From positions 1 through 9,607 of the forward strand of contig CAINVI010000335.1 of assembly GCA_903854075.1 (NCBI GenBank): 9,607 bases of DNA. The letters are read 5' to 3'. This DNA comes from Candidatus Pollutiaquabacter sp. (lineage in GTDB: Bacteria > Bacteroidota > Bacteroidia > AKYH767-A > 2013-40CM-41-45). The position numbers and the translations under genes were made by a program. Numbering within the stretch: the first letter of the stretch is position 1; each line of letters starts with the position of its first letter. The notes below the pieces were generated by a model. That model was not told the DNA's origin. It ran no database searches and was given only the letters and a program-made list of their open reading frames with translations. Positions 1-8,237 of this stretch are shown here, piece after piece.

Positions 1-197
1 AAAATGATGTTCTCCATTTTCTCCGAGCGCAGCATACGGGTTTTCTGTTCGCCCAATACCCAGCGGATGGAATCCACCACATTGGATTTACCGGAGCCGT
101 TCGGACCTACAATAGCAGTCACGCCTTTATCAAAGTGGATAATGGCTTTCTCGCCGAAGCTCTTGAACCCCTTGATTTCGAGGGATGTTAAACGCAT
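1..197 (-). CDS. smc: Chromosome segregation protein SMC, N-terminal fragment (runs off left edge)
   Basis: This is the start of SMC, the ATPase of the bacterial condensin complex (with ScpA and ScpB), which organises and segregates the chromosome in the cytoplasm. Read on the minus strand from the ATG at 197-195, the protein begins MRLTSLEIKGFKSFGEKA, the typical SMC opening. The Walker A loop GPNGSGKSN lies at residues 31-39, followed by VVDSIRWVLGEQ with the Q-loop glutamine at about residue 51. Only 65 codons are present; the family is usually about 1150-1200 residues, so the coiled coils, hinge and C-terminal head lie beyond the window. No earlier in-frame ATG is seen close upstream, and the family's N-terminus supports this start. 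It is transcribed divergently from the receptor gene. RecF, RecN and SbcC share a Walker A but not this opening sequence. Confidence 0.95.
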   Translation of the reverse strand, partial: MRLTSLEIKGFKSFGEKAIIHFDKGVTAIVGPNGSGKSNVVDSIRWVLGEQKTRMLRSEKMENII

Positions 198-226
198 ACG
201 AATGGTTTCTTAAAGTGATAAGACGG

Positions 227-234
227 CAAATTTA
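227..234 (-). promoter_or_regulatory. Candidate -7 box for smc
   Basis: On the minus strand this reads TAAATTTG, a perfect match to the Bacteroidota -7 consensus TAnnTTTG. It lies 29 bp upstream of the smc ATG, which would give a leader of roughly 20 nt. No TTG or TTTG is seen at the expected -33 distance (about 17-23 bp further upstream), so the assignment rests on one half of the promoter only. Confidence 0.35.
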
Positions 235-278
235 ACGGAAATGCGCAGGTAACAGTCGTTTTGTTAATAACTCGCCGC

Positions 279-294
279 TAATTGTGTGCAATTA
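279..294. repeat. Short inverted repeat in the divergent intergenic region
   Basis: TAATTG (279-284) and CAATTA (289-294) are perfect inverted arms around TGTG. The site sits between the two divergent genes, so it could be a binding site for a dimeric regulator. Six AT-rich base pairs may also arise by chance. The rest of 198-487 holds the candidate promoters and T-rich tracts and no coding region I can support. Confidence 0.3.
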
Positions 295-414
295 AACACT
301 ATAAAATTAGCCAACGTTTTTTCGCCCGTTTTTGCTCGGATTTAACCAGTTCCGCTGCGCTGTTTTGATTTGTCTTGACAGCCACTATGTTAAGGATGTG
401 TTAGAATTATTTTT

Positions 415-443
415 TTGTTTTTTTAATTGATTTCCTACTTTTA
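415..443 (+). promoter_or_regulatory. Candidate Bacteroidota-type promoter for the three-gene unit
   Basis: TTG at 415-417 and TACTTTTA at 436-443 are separated by 18 bp. This fits the Bacteroidota primary-sigma pattern of a -33 TTG and a -7 TAnnTTTG, with one mismatch at the last base of the -7 box. The start of transcription would fall near 450. That would leave almost no leader for the ATG at 452 but a leader of about 38 nt for the ATG at 488. The surrounding stretch is T-rich, so a chance match is possible. Confidence 0.4.
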
Positions 444-487
444 TCCCCTTCATGAAATACATCCACTCTAAAAAAAACAGGTGTACT

Positions 488-3400
488 ATGGGACGTAAGG
501 TTTATTTACCGCTCCTTTTCTTGGTCTTCTTCAGTGTTTCTGCCTTTGCGCAAACGGGTGAAATCCGTGGTAAAGTGACCGAGGCCGGCAGTAAGGAGGG
601 AGTACCATTCGCAAGTGTTGCTGCGTTACTTAACGGACAGCAAGTGCAGGGAACCGTGACCGATTTCGACGGTAACTTTTCCATCAAGCCGTTGAATCCC
701 GGAAAGTACGACGTTAAAGTGACGTGTGTCGGTTATAATCCGAAGCAGGTCAATGGCGTACTGGTAACGGCAGATAAGTCGTCTTTTGCCAATTTTGAGT
801 TGGGAAAAGGGGTGGAGCTGAAGGCCGTTGAGGTCGTGGAGTATTCTGTTCCGCTGATCGATAAAGGAAGTCCATCGACCGCCAAAACAGTGACTTACGA
901 GGAAATTCAAGCCGCGCCAACGCGTGACGTTAACTCCATAGCTTCTCAGACCGCAGGTGTTTATCAGAAAGATCAAGGTGATGCGCTGAATATCCGCGGA
1001 TCCCGTTCTGACGGAACGGTTTATTTCGTGGATGGTATCAAAGTACGCGGAAGTCTTGGTCTTCCACAGAAAGGCCAGGAGCAGATTACGGTCATCACCG
1101 GTGGTGTACCGGCACAGTATGGCGATGCAACCGGTGGTATCATTAGTATTACCACCCGCGGTCCTTCGCGCGAGTTCGCCGGCGGCATCGAGTTGGCTAC
1201 TTCTGCCTTCTTTGATGATTATGGTTATAAATTAGCAGCCTTCGATCTTTCCGGTCCGATTTTGAGTCGTCGTGATTCAGCCGGCAATAAAACGGGCGCC
1301 GCCGCTGGCTTCTTCCTGGCTGGTGAGTATCAGGGCGACAAAGATCCAAGTCCTTCCGCTATTCCTATTTATGTAGTGAAAGATGACGTCCTGGAAGATG
1401 TTCGTGCTAATCCATTGGTGCGTTCGCCATTTGGAGCTAACTACATCCACCGGTCTCATTTTTTCACGTATGATGATCTGACCACTCAGAATTATCGTCC
1501 AAACGTGGCTTCTGGAGCAGTTCGACTGAACGGTAAGCTCGATTTTGCGCCCACCAAATCAGTAAACGTAACCTTCGGTGGATCGTTTGAGCGCTTCCGC
1601 CGCAACGATTACATCGACATCTATTCGTTAATGAACTACGACCAGAACCCGCAAACGACGGGAACCAACTGGCGTGTATTTGGTAAGCTGACGCAACGTT
1701 TCACCTCCAGCGGCAATGAGCGTACTTCATCCAATATCCGTAACGCATTCTACACGATTCAGGCCGATTATTCGAAGAATACTTCTGTTTCCGAAAGCGA
1801 AGAGCATCGCGACCGTATTTTCGACTACGGATACATCGGTTCGTTTACCCGCAACAGCGTTCCTTTCTATGTGCCTGAATTGATTGAGCGTCCGGGTCAG
1901 ACCGATAGTATCGTGTATACACAGGTGGCCAACTTCGATACATTATATGACTATGTTCCGGGTACCGTTAATCCAAATACCAGTAACTACACCACGCAAT
2001 ACTACAGCTTAACAGATCCTTTCGGAACTCCGGGTTATCAGGATTCCTACGATAACGTATTGCTGCGCGGCGGACTGGTCAACGGTGACAACCGTAACCC
2101 GCTCAACGTATACGGACTTTGGGCGACTCCGGGACGTGTGCGTAACGGTTTCAGCAAATCTGAAAACGAGCAGTTCCGTTTCGTGGCTTCGTTCTCTGCC
2201 GATATCAAGAATCACAACATTATCGTGGGTGGTGAATTCGAGCAGCGTACCGATCGTGGCTACAGCGTTGCAGCCAGCAGCTTGTGGTCATTGGCCCGCT
2301 TCCTCGGAAACGCCAACATTACTGGCTACGATGAAAGCACTGCACAATACTATACCGACTATTCTAGCGGACAGCCGGAAACCTATGTGACGTTCGATTC
2401 CAAATACGAAGCGACGACCAACCTCGTTGGGGAAGTTGCTCCGGGTTTCTATGAAAATGTCCGTGCAGCGTTGGGCGTTGGATTGACCGATACCATCCAG
2501 ACCGATGCGTTGGCGCCAAGCTTCTACAAACTCAGCATGTTCACGCCGGACGAACTTGGCGGACTGGTAGGTTATTACGGTTACGATTACCAGGGTAACA
2601 AACTTTCCGGTAAGCCTGCTTTCATGGATTACTACGACAAGAAGGATGCTAGCAACAACTTCACCCGTAATATCGATGCGTTCCGTCCTACTTATGTAGC
2701 CGGTTACATTCAGGACCGTTTCAATTTCAATGATCTTACCTTCAACATTGGTGTTCGTGTCGATTACTTCGACGCTAACCAATATGTGTTGAAAGACAAG
2801 TACCTGTTGTTTGACGCGTACCGCGCCGGTGATCAGGAAGCCAGAAATCTGGGGTCTATTCCTACCAGTGTGGGTAATGACTACGTGGTTTATGTAAACA
2901 GCGTCAGCAATCCCACACAAATTGTCGGTTATCGTAACAACGATCAGTGGTACGATGCACAGGGTAATGAAATCGCCGACCTTACGCCGTTACTCGAGGG
3001 TGGTGGTAATTCCAGTGGCATCCAGCCATTCATCAAAAATCCTAACGACGTACAGAACGCAATTGTCCGCTCTGATATCTTCAAGCGTTACGATCCACAG
3101 GTAAACATCATGCCGCGTATCGCCTTCGCGTTCCCAATTTCTGACGAAGCAAATTTCAAAGCGCACTACGACGTTCTTACGCAGCGTCCTCAGGACGGTG
3201 GACTTTTGCGTTTCAATCCGGTTTCGTACCGTTCTCTTGCGCAGGGAGTTTCCGGAGCGGTCAGTAACCCTGACCTCAAGCCGGAGCGCACCACGGAATA
3301 TGAGCTTTCTTTCCAGCAGCGTCTGAGCCGTTCTTCCGCATTCTCTATCTCTGCCTTCTACCGCGAACTCCGTAACATGATCCAGATCATCAACGTGCAG

Positions 3401-4189
3401 TACGCTTATCCTATTACTTACAGTACATACGGTAACATTGACTTCGGTACCACGAAAGGTCTTTCTTTCGCGTACGATTTGCGTCGTACCAACAACGTAC
3501 GTATGAGCGTTAGTTATACGCTTTCCTTTGCTAACGGTACGGGATCTGATCCGAACACCAACGCCGGACTTCTCGCGCAACAAGGTCAGACAAACCTGCG
3601 CGAGCCAAAGCCGCTTAACTTCGATCAGCGACATACCTTCGTAACTTCCTTCGACTACCATTACGGTTCCGGTAAAGATTACGACGGTCCGGTATGGTGG
3701 GGCAAGCAGATTTTTGCGAACGCCGGTATGAACCTGGTGTTCCGTGCCGGTTCCGGTACGCCGTACACCCGTAAAGTAAACATTACACCAACGGCCGATT
3801 TCACCTCTGCAGCGAACAGTCGTTCGGTTATCGCAGGACAGTTGAACGGTTCTCGCCTTCCTTGGCAGTTCCGTATCGATGCCCGCTTCGACAAAGGTTT
3901 CAATATCACAACGTCTAAAAATGCTTCCGGCGAAAAGCGCCGCGGTATTTCAGGACAGGTATACATTCAAATCTTGAACTTGCTCGATACCAAGAACGTG
4001 ACCGGTGTTTACGCCGCTACCGGTAGTCCGGAGGACGATGGTTATATCACATCTCCGGGCGCACAAGCGAATATCCAGAGTAAAGTGGATCCTCAGTCGT
4101 ACGTTGATTTGTACGAGGTCGCTGTGAACAATCCGTTCAATTACAGTTTACCACGCCGTATGCGCCTCGGTGTAATGTTCAACTTCTGA
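488..4189 (+). CDS. TonB-dependent outer-membrane receptor with carboxypeptidase-regulatory-like N-domain
   Basis: A predicted outer-membrane beta-barrel that imports, or helps move, a substrate using energy from TonB-ExbB-ExbD. From the ATG at 488 the protein has 1233 residues. Residues 1-21 form a signal peptide (MGRK, a hydrophobic stretch, then AFA before Q22). A CarboxypepD_reg-like domain follows at about 24-106, opening GEIRGKV. A TonB-box-like stretch, AVEVVEYSVP, is at 113-122. The plug domain spans about 128-224 and includes NIRGSRSDGT (168-177) and GGVPAQYGDATGG (205-217). The rest is a long barrel rich in alternating aromatic strands that ends in a terminal Phe, as usual for barrels recognised by BamA. 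It is larger than a typical SusC-like receptor (about 1000 residues). An in-frame ATG at 452 would add 12 residues; 488 is preferred because it gives a normal-length signal peptide, avoids the rare codons AGG and TGT, and leaves a leader after the candidate promoter. It is first in a three-gene unit and ends with tandem stops TGA TAA. The substrate is unknown. Confidence 0.93.
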   Translation: MGRKVYLPLLFLVFFSVSAFAQTGEIRGKVTEAGSKEGVPFASVAALLNGQQVQGTVTDFDGNFSIKPLNPGKYDVKVTCVGYNPKQVNGVLVTADKSSFANFELGKGVELKAVEVVEYSVPLIDKGSPSTAKTVTYEEIQAAPTRDVNSIASQTAGVYQKDQGDALNIRGSRSDGTVYFVDGIKVRGSLGLPQKGQEQITVITGGVPAQYGDATGGIISITTRGPSREFAGGIELATSAFFDDYGYKLAAFDLSGPILSRRDSAGNKTGAAAGFFLAGEYQGDKDPSPSAIPIYVVKDDVLEDVRANPLVRSPFGANYIHRSHFFTYDDLTTQNYRPNVASGAVRLNGKLDFAPTKSVNVTFGGSFERFRRNDYIDIYSLMNYDQNPQTTGTNWRVFGKLTQRFTSSGNERTSSNIRNAFYTIQADYSKNTSVSESEEHRDRIFDYGYIGSFTRNSVPFYVPELIERPGQTDSIVYTQVANFDTLYDYVPGTVNPNTSNYTTQYYSLTDPFGTPGYQDSYDNVLLRGGLVNGDNRNPLNVYGLWATPGRVRNGFSKSENEQFRFVASFSADIKNHNIIVGGEFEQRTDRGYSVAASSLWSLARFLGNANITGYDESTAQYYTDYSSGQPETYVTFDSKYEATTNLVGEVAPGFYENVRAALGVGLTDTIQTDALAPSFYKLSMFTPDELGGLVGYYGYDYQGNKLSGKPAFMDYYDKKDASNNFTRNIDAFRPTYVAGYIQDRFNFNDLTFNIGVRVDYFDANQYVLKDKYLLFDAYRAGDQEARNLGSIPTSVGNDYVVYVNSVSNPTQIVGYRNNDQWYDAQGNEIADLTPLLEGGGNSSGIQPFIKNPNDVQNAIVRSDIFKRYDPQVNIMPRIAFAFPISDEANFKAHYDVLTQRPQDGGLLRFNPVSYRSLAQGVSGAVSNPDLKPERTTEYELSFQQRLSRSSAFSISAFYRELRNMIQIINVQYAYPITYSTYGNIDFGTTKGLSFAYDLRRTNNVRMSVSYTLSFANGTGSDPNTNAGLLAQQGQTNLREPKPLNFDQRHTFVTSFDYHYGSGKDYDGPVWWGKQIFANAGMNLVFRAGSGTPYTRKVNITPTADFTSAANSRSVIAGQLNGSRLPWQFRIDARFDKGFNITTSKNASGEKRRGISGQVYIQILNLLDTKNVTGVYAATGSPEDDGYITSPGAQANIQSKVDPQSYVDLYEVAVNNPFNYSLPRRMRLGVMFNF

Positions 4190-4237
4190 TAAACGCATCA
4201 ACAATTCGTGAAAAAGCAATTAACACCTCTCTATACG

Positions 4238-7200
4238 ATGAAGCAGTTCGTCAAAGTAACCTTGGTTCTTCTCTTTCTTTCCGCCGGTGTTCAGGCGCGT
4301 ATGAATGTTGGAACGCAACGACTGGCAAATCCTAACAACCGGATGTTTGCCGGCTGTCAGCCTTCCAAGTCGAAGACAGAGCTTGATATCAACAACGTTC
4401 GCTGTCCTATCTTTATCAATGGTGATATGTGGTGGGATCTGGTAGGTAACGCCAAATACGAAGTACCCTACGGTAGTAACCGTTTCTCCTTATTCGCCGG
4501 TGCTATCTGGATCGGTGGAAAGGACAATGCCGGTAACTTGAAAGTGGCCGCTCAGACGTACCGCCAGTCGGGTAGCGATTTCTGGCCGGGTCCGCTCGAT
4601 ACGGTCAACGCCAGTATTACCTCTGACATTTGTTCCGAGTACGATCGTCACTGGAAGATTTCAAAATCGGAGGTAAAAGCATTCGTAGAATATTATGCGG
4701 CTAACGGCCAGGTGGATCCTGCTACTCCGGATGCTATTAAATCATGGCCCGGCGAAGGTGATCCTACCTTGAATCAGGCGCGATATTTGGCTCCGTTTGT
4801 GGATGTCAACGGTGATGGAAATTATAATTGGGAAGACGGTGATTATCCCGGCTTCAACCTTTCCAGCACACCTCAGTGCGGTGACCTTTTGTATGGTGAC
4901 CAAACCATTTGGTGGGTGTTCAACGACGATGGAAATAATGCTCCGCACGAAGAAACAGGAAGTCTTTTCCGTATCGGTGTAGAAATCCAAGCGCAGGCTT
5001 TTGCCTTCGCGACCAACGATGAGATCAATAACATGACCTTTTATCGTTACAAGATCATCAACCGTGCCAGCCAAGCGTTGGACTCTACCTATTTTGGTGC
5101 TTGGGTGGATCCGGATCTGGGTAACTACCTCGATGACTATGTAGGTTGTGACGTGAAGCGCGGATTCGGCTATTGCTACAACGGCGATGCTGATGATGAC
5201 GGTTCACTGGGTTATGGTGTCAATCCTCCTGCGGTGGGTGTCGATTTCTTCGAAGGACCAATTGCGGATCCTAATGATGGCGTTGATAATGACCGCGACT
5301 CAATCATTGATGAGCCGGGTGAGCAGATCATTATGTCGAAATTCGTTTACTACAATAACGACGGATCCAATATTGGTAACCCGAATACGGCACAGCAATA
5401 TTACAACTACATGCGCGGTATCTGGAAAGACGGTTCTCCGCTGGTATACGGCGGAAATGGTTACCAGACTGCCGGTGCAGACAGTTGTGAGTTTATGTTC
5501 CCCGGCGATACCGATCCTAACGGTTGGGGAACCCGCGGTGTTCCGCTGAATTCTTTGTTCCCTTGGTCTGAATCTGAACCAACTCCTGGTGGTACACCTA
5601 ACACGCCGGATGACCGCCGTTTCTTGCAGTCTGCTGGTCCGTTTACGCTCCTTCCGGGTGCTGTTAACTACATCACCACCGGGGTCGTTTGGGCGCGTTC
5701 TACATCTGGCGGTCCGCTGGCTTCTGTGAAGCTGGTACGTCTTGCCGACGACAAAGCGCAGTTGTTGTTCAACAGTTGCTTCAAAGTGGTTGATGGTCCG
5801 GATGCGCCGGATCTCACGATCCGTGAATTGGACAAAGAATTGATTTTCTCCATCGTCAATCCAAGCTCTTCCAATAATTTCCGCGAGGAGTACACTGAAG
5901 AAGATCTGGAAGCGCAAGCTGCAGGAAATGCAAACTCGCGTTTTGTATTCGAAGGTTACAAAGTTTACCAGGTAACCGGCCCTTCAGTATCTCCAACAGA
6001 ATTGAACGATGCCGACAAGGCGCGTCTCATTTTCCAGTGCGATGTTAAAAATGGTGTATCACAAATTGTTAACCAGTATTTCGAGGCGGAGCTTAATGCG
6101 ATTGTAGCGCAGGAGGAAGTAGTCGGTGAAGACAAAGGGTTGCGTCACACCTTCCGTATTTCCACGGATGCGTTCGCTGCCGGCGATCCTAATCTGATCA
6201 ATCACCAGACGTATTACTTCATGGCCATTGCTTATGCGTACAATCCTGATCAAGCTACTTTCGATCCGTATGTGGAAGGCTTGGGCAAACCGTACCTCAA
6301 AGGTCGTCGTAACTCTGCCGGTGGGGCCATCAATGTTTACACGGCCATTCCTCACATCTCTTCCGTAGAATCAGAAGGTCTGGTCTTGAACACGGTTTAT
6401 GGTGACGGTCCTCAGATCCAGCGAATCAGTGGTATCGGTAACGGTTACAACCTTGGTTCTGATCGTCTGTCGCTGGATATTTCCCAAGAGCAAATCGACG
6501 AGGTGATCTTTAATGCCAGCAACCCGTCTAATACGATTCAGTATCCGATCTATGAGCGCGCTCGTGGTCCTGTCGACATCCGTGTATTCGATCCTGTGAA
6601 AGTGGTTCCAGGTTACTATGAATTGTGGCTCGACGATACGGCACAATCTACGGGCCGTTGGATTCTCAAAGACATGAACAGTGGTGTGGCAACTACATCC
6701 GAAAAAACCTTGGAATTCCCGTATGATCAACTGTTCCCTAACTATGGTTTCTATGTAAGCATGAACCAGGTGTCAGGTCCCGGTGAATACCAGGCCGGCG
6801 GAAACGGCTTCATCGAAGCTACCAAGGAGTATTCCGATAACAACGCACAATGGTTTACCGGTATTCCTGATTTGGATAACTTCCCACAGTTTAACTGGAT
6901 TCGCGCCGGTACTGCGACTTCACCTGATCCTGATTATGTCGGGGTGGATAATTCTCAATTCTATGAAAAGGTGTTGGGTGGCACCTGGTCGCCGTTCAAA
7001 CTGGTAGCTACTACGGCTACCGGAGATCGTCTGGCTCCTGCGCCGGGTTGGGATGGTTCGGGTGCTATTGCGAAAGATTCCATCTCTTACTTGTGTGGTG
7101 TGGATGTTATTCTCACCAGCGACAAGTCCAAGTGGAGCCGTTGCGTGGTATTCGAAACGTGTAATGATAAAAACCTCTCTCAAGGTAATCAGTACAAGAA

Positions 7201-8194
7201 CCTGATCCGTAAGCATCCTTCCCTGAATCTCGATGGGTCGTATAGCACCACTGATTCGGGTTTCAGCTGGTTCCCTGGTTACGCTATGAACGTGGAAACG
7301 GGTGAGCGTCTCAATATCGCTTTCGGTGAAGACAGCTACTTGAGTCCTGCCAACGGTTTCTTCGGACAGACGGGTGCGGACATGATTTACAATCCGACTT
7401 CAACCGTGTTCGATGATACTGGCCGCGTAGTAGCTGGTGGCAAACATTTCATTTACGTCTTCGGTAACAAGCGCTCGTTGAAATATCCTGGTACTGCAGA
7501 CACCGTTACCACAGCAGGGACTTATTATGGACCTGCCTACGACGGTTGTCAGTGGATTCACGACCGGCTGTGGCCGTTGACAAACACGGTGACCACGGCA
7601 CAGAAAAAAGCAATTACCCAGACGTGGAAAGATTGTATGTGGGTGTCTTGTTCGTACACGGCAACTGGTCAAACGTTGTTGGCTTCTGATGTGAAGGTTC
7701 GCTTGCGTGTGGCTAAGCCATATCGTATGTATCAAGGTACGGGAACGGATAATACGTATAACTACCGTCCTTATTACCGATTCTCTACCATCGATCTGAC
7801 GGCAAAAGTCAAGCAAACAGATGTGGCTAAGAATGCCTTGAGTCTGATCAATGTTGTTCCTAATCCGTACTACGCCTATTCGACTTACGAGCAAAATCAG
7901 CTCGATAGTCGTGTAAAGATCACGAACCTGCCTTCCAAGTGTACTATTTCCATATACACCAACAGTGGAATCCTGGTACGTCGACTCCAGCGTGATGCCG
8001 GATTTGACAACACCGGTGGTGCTATTTATCCTGAACTTAACCTGGAATCCTCCGCGGACTGGGATTTGAAGAATACGGAAAACGTTCCGATTGCAAGCGG
8101 CATCTATATTATTCATATTGATGCACCGGGAATTGGTGAGCGTACCTTGAAATGGTTCGGTGTTTTCCGTCCTATCGATTTAGATACCTTCTAA
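4238..8194 (+). CDS. Giant secreted protein with T9SS-like C-terminal module, function unknown
   Basis: A 1318-residue exported protein, probably displayed on the cell surface; its biochemical role is not known. MKQFVKVTLVLLFLSAGVQA (1-20) is a clear signal peptide. The region at about 56-120 carries aromatic motifs (GDMWWDLV, FAGAIWIGG, DFWPGPLD) that I recognise from large secreted Bacteroidota proteins. Asp/Asn-rich loops resembling calcium-binding type-3 or EF-hand-like loops occur at 189-202 (DVNGDGNYNWEDGD), 316-322 and 347-359 (DGVDNDRDSIIDE). The segment at 467-487 (GPFTLLPGAVNYITTGVVWAR) resembles a beta-sandwich strand pair. The C-terminus, from VVPNPYYA (1206) through VKITNLP, WDLKN and GIYIIHI, resembles the Ig-like sorting domain of T9SS substrates, but the tail KWFGVFRPIDLDTF is not the usual short basic end. 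About 16 cysteines are scattered along it. A GTG at 4208 would add 10 residues before the signal peptide; the ATG at 4238 is preferred. It lies 48 bp after the receptor and 43 bp before the PorV-like gene. It lacks a lipobox and does not look like SusD. Confidence 0.85.
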   Translation: MKQFVKVTLVLLFLSAGVQARMNVGTQRLANPNNRMFAGCQPSKSKTELDINNVRCPIFINGDMWWDLVGNAKYEVPYGSNRFSLFAGAIWIGGKDNAGNLKVAAQTYRQSGSDFWPGPLDTVNASITSDICSEYDRHWKISKSEVKAFVEYYAANGQVDPATPDAIKSWPGEGDPTLNQARYLAPFVDVNGDGNYNWEDGDYPGFNLSSTPQCGDLLYGDQTIWWVFNDDGNNAPHEETGSLFRIGVEIQAQAFAFATNDEINNMTFYRYKIINRASQALDSTYFGAWVDPDLGNYLDDYVGCDVKRGFGYCYNGDADDDGSLGYGVNPPAVGVDFFEGPIADPNDGVDNDRDSIIDEPGEQIIMSKFVYYNNDGSNIGNPNTAQQYYNYMRGIWKDGSPLVYGGNGYQTAGADSCEFMFPGDTDPNGWGTRGVPLNSLFPWSESEPTPGGTPNTPDDRRFLQSAGPFTLLPGAVNYITTGVVWARSTSGGPLASVKLVRLADDKAQLLFNSCFKVVDGPDAPDLTIRELDKELIFSIVNPSSSNNFREEYTEEDLEAQAAGNANSRFVFEGYKVYQVTGPSVSPTELNDADKARLIFQCDVKNGVSQIVNQYFEAELNAIVAQEEVVGEDKGLRHTFRISTDAFAAGDPNLINHQTYYFMAIAYAYNPDQATFDPYVEGLGKPYLKGRRNSAGGAINVYTAIPHISSVESEGLVLNTVYGDGPQIQRISGIGNGYNLGSDRLSLDISQEQIDEVIFNASNPSNTIQYPIYERARGPVDIRVFDPVKVVPGYYELWLDDTAQSTGRWILKDMNSGVATTSEKTLEFPYDQLFPNYGFYVSMNQVSGPGEYQAGGNGFIEATKEYSDNNAQWFTGIPDLDNFPQFNWIRAGTATSPDPDYVGVDNSQFYEKVLGGTWSPFKLVATTATGDRLAPAPGWDGSGAIAKDSISYLCGVDVILTSDKSKWSRCVVFETCNDKNLSQGNQYKNLIRKHPSLNLDGSYSTTDSGFSWFPGYAMNVETGERLNIAFGEDSYLSPANGFFGQTGADMIYNPTSTVFDDTGRVVAGGKHFIYVFGNKRSLKYPGTADTVTTAGTYYGPAYDGCQWIHDRLWPLTNTVTTAQKKAITQTWKDCMWVSCSYTATGQTLLASDVKVRLRVAKPYRMYQGTGTDNTYNYRPYYRFSTIDLTAKVKQTDVAKNALSLINVVPNPYYAYSTYEQNQLDSRVKITNLPSKCTISIYTNSGILVRRLQRDAGFDNTGGAIYPELNLESSADWDLKNTENVPIASGIYIIHIDAPGIGERTLKWFGVFRPIDLDTF

Positions 8195-8237
8195 TACGGC
8201 CCGAACAATCGGAATCAACTACAGAAAGCTAAGCACT

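Noticed and set aside
4..213. Plus-strand open frame of 69 codons at the left edge
   Set aside because: It is the complement of the smc N-terminus, whose Walker A motif is unmistakable on the minus strand.
375..407. TTGACA followed by TTAGAAT, resembling a proteobacterial sigma-70 promoter
   Set aside because: The spacing is 20 bp and the host appears to be Bacteroidota, whose main sigma factor prefers a different -7 box. It is not counted as a promoter.
2990..3661. Long minus-strand open frame (223 codons) inside the receptor gene
   Set aside because: It lies wholly opposite a strong coding frame, its translation shows no family resemblance, and several similar antisense frames occur across all three large genes, which points to codon-usage bias of the plus-strand genes.
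4190..4237. Gap between receptor and giant protein examined for a terminator or promoter
   Set aside because: No stem with a T tract and no TAnnTTTG box is seen; the gap is best read as internal to an operon.
7400..8116. Minus-strand open frame of 238 codons within the giant-protein gene
   Set aside because: It overlaps the T9SS-like C-terminal coding region on the other strand and its translation is low-complexity in Arg, Ile and Thr without recognisable motifs.
8195..8237. Gap between giant protein and PorV-like gene examined for a terminator or promoter
   Set aside because: No hairpin with a T tract and no promoter-like pair of boxes is present.
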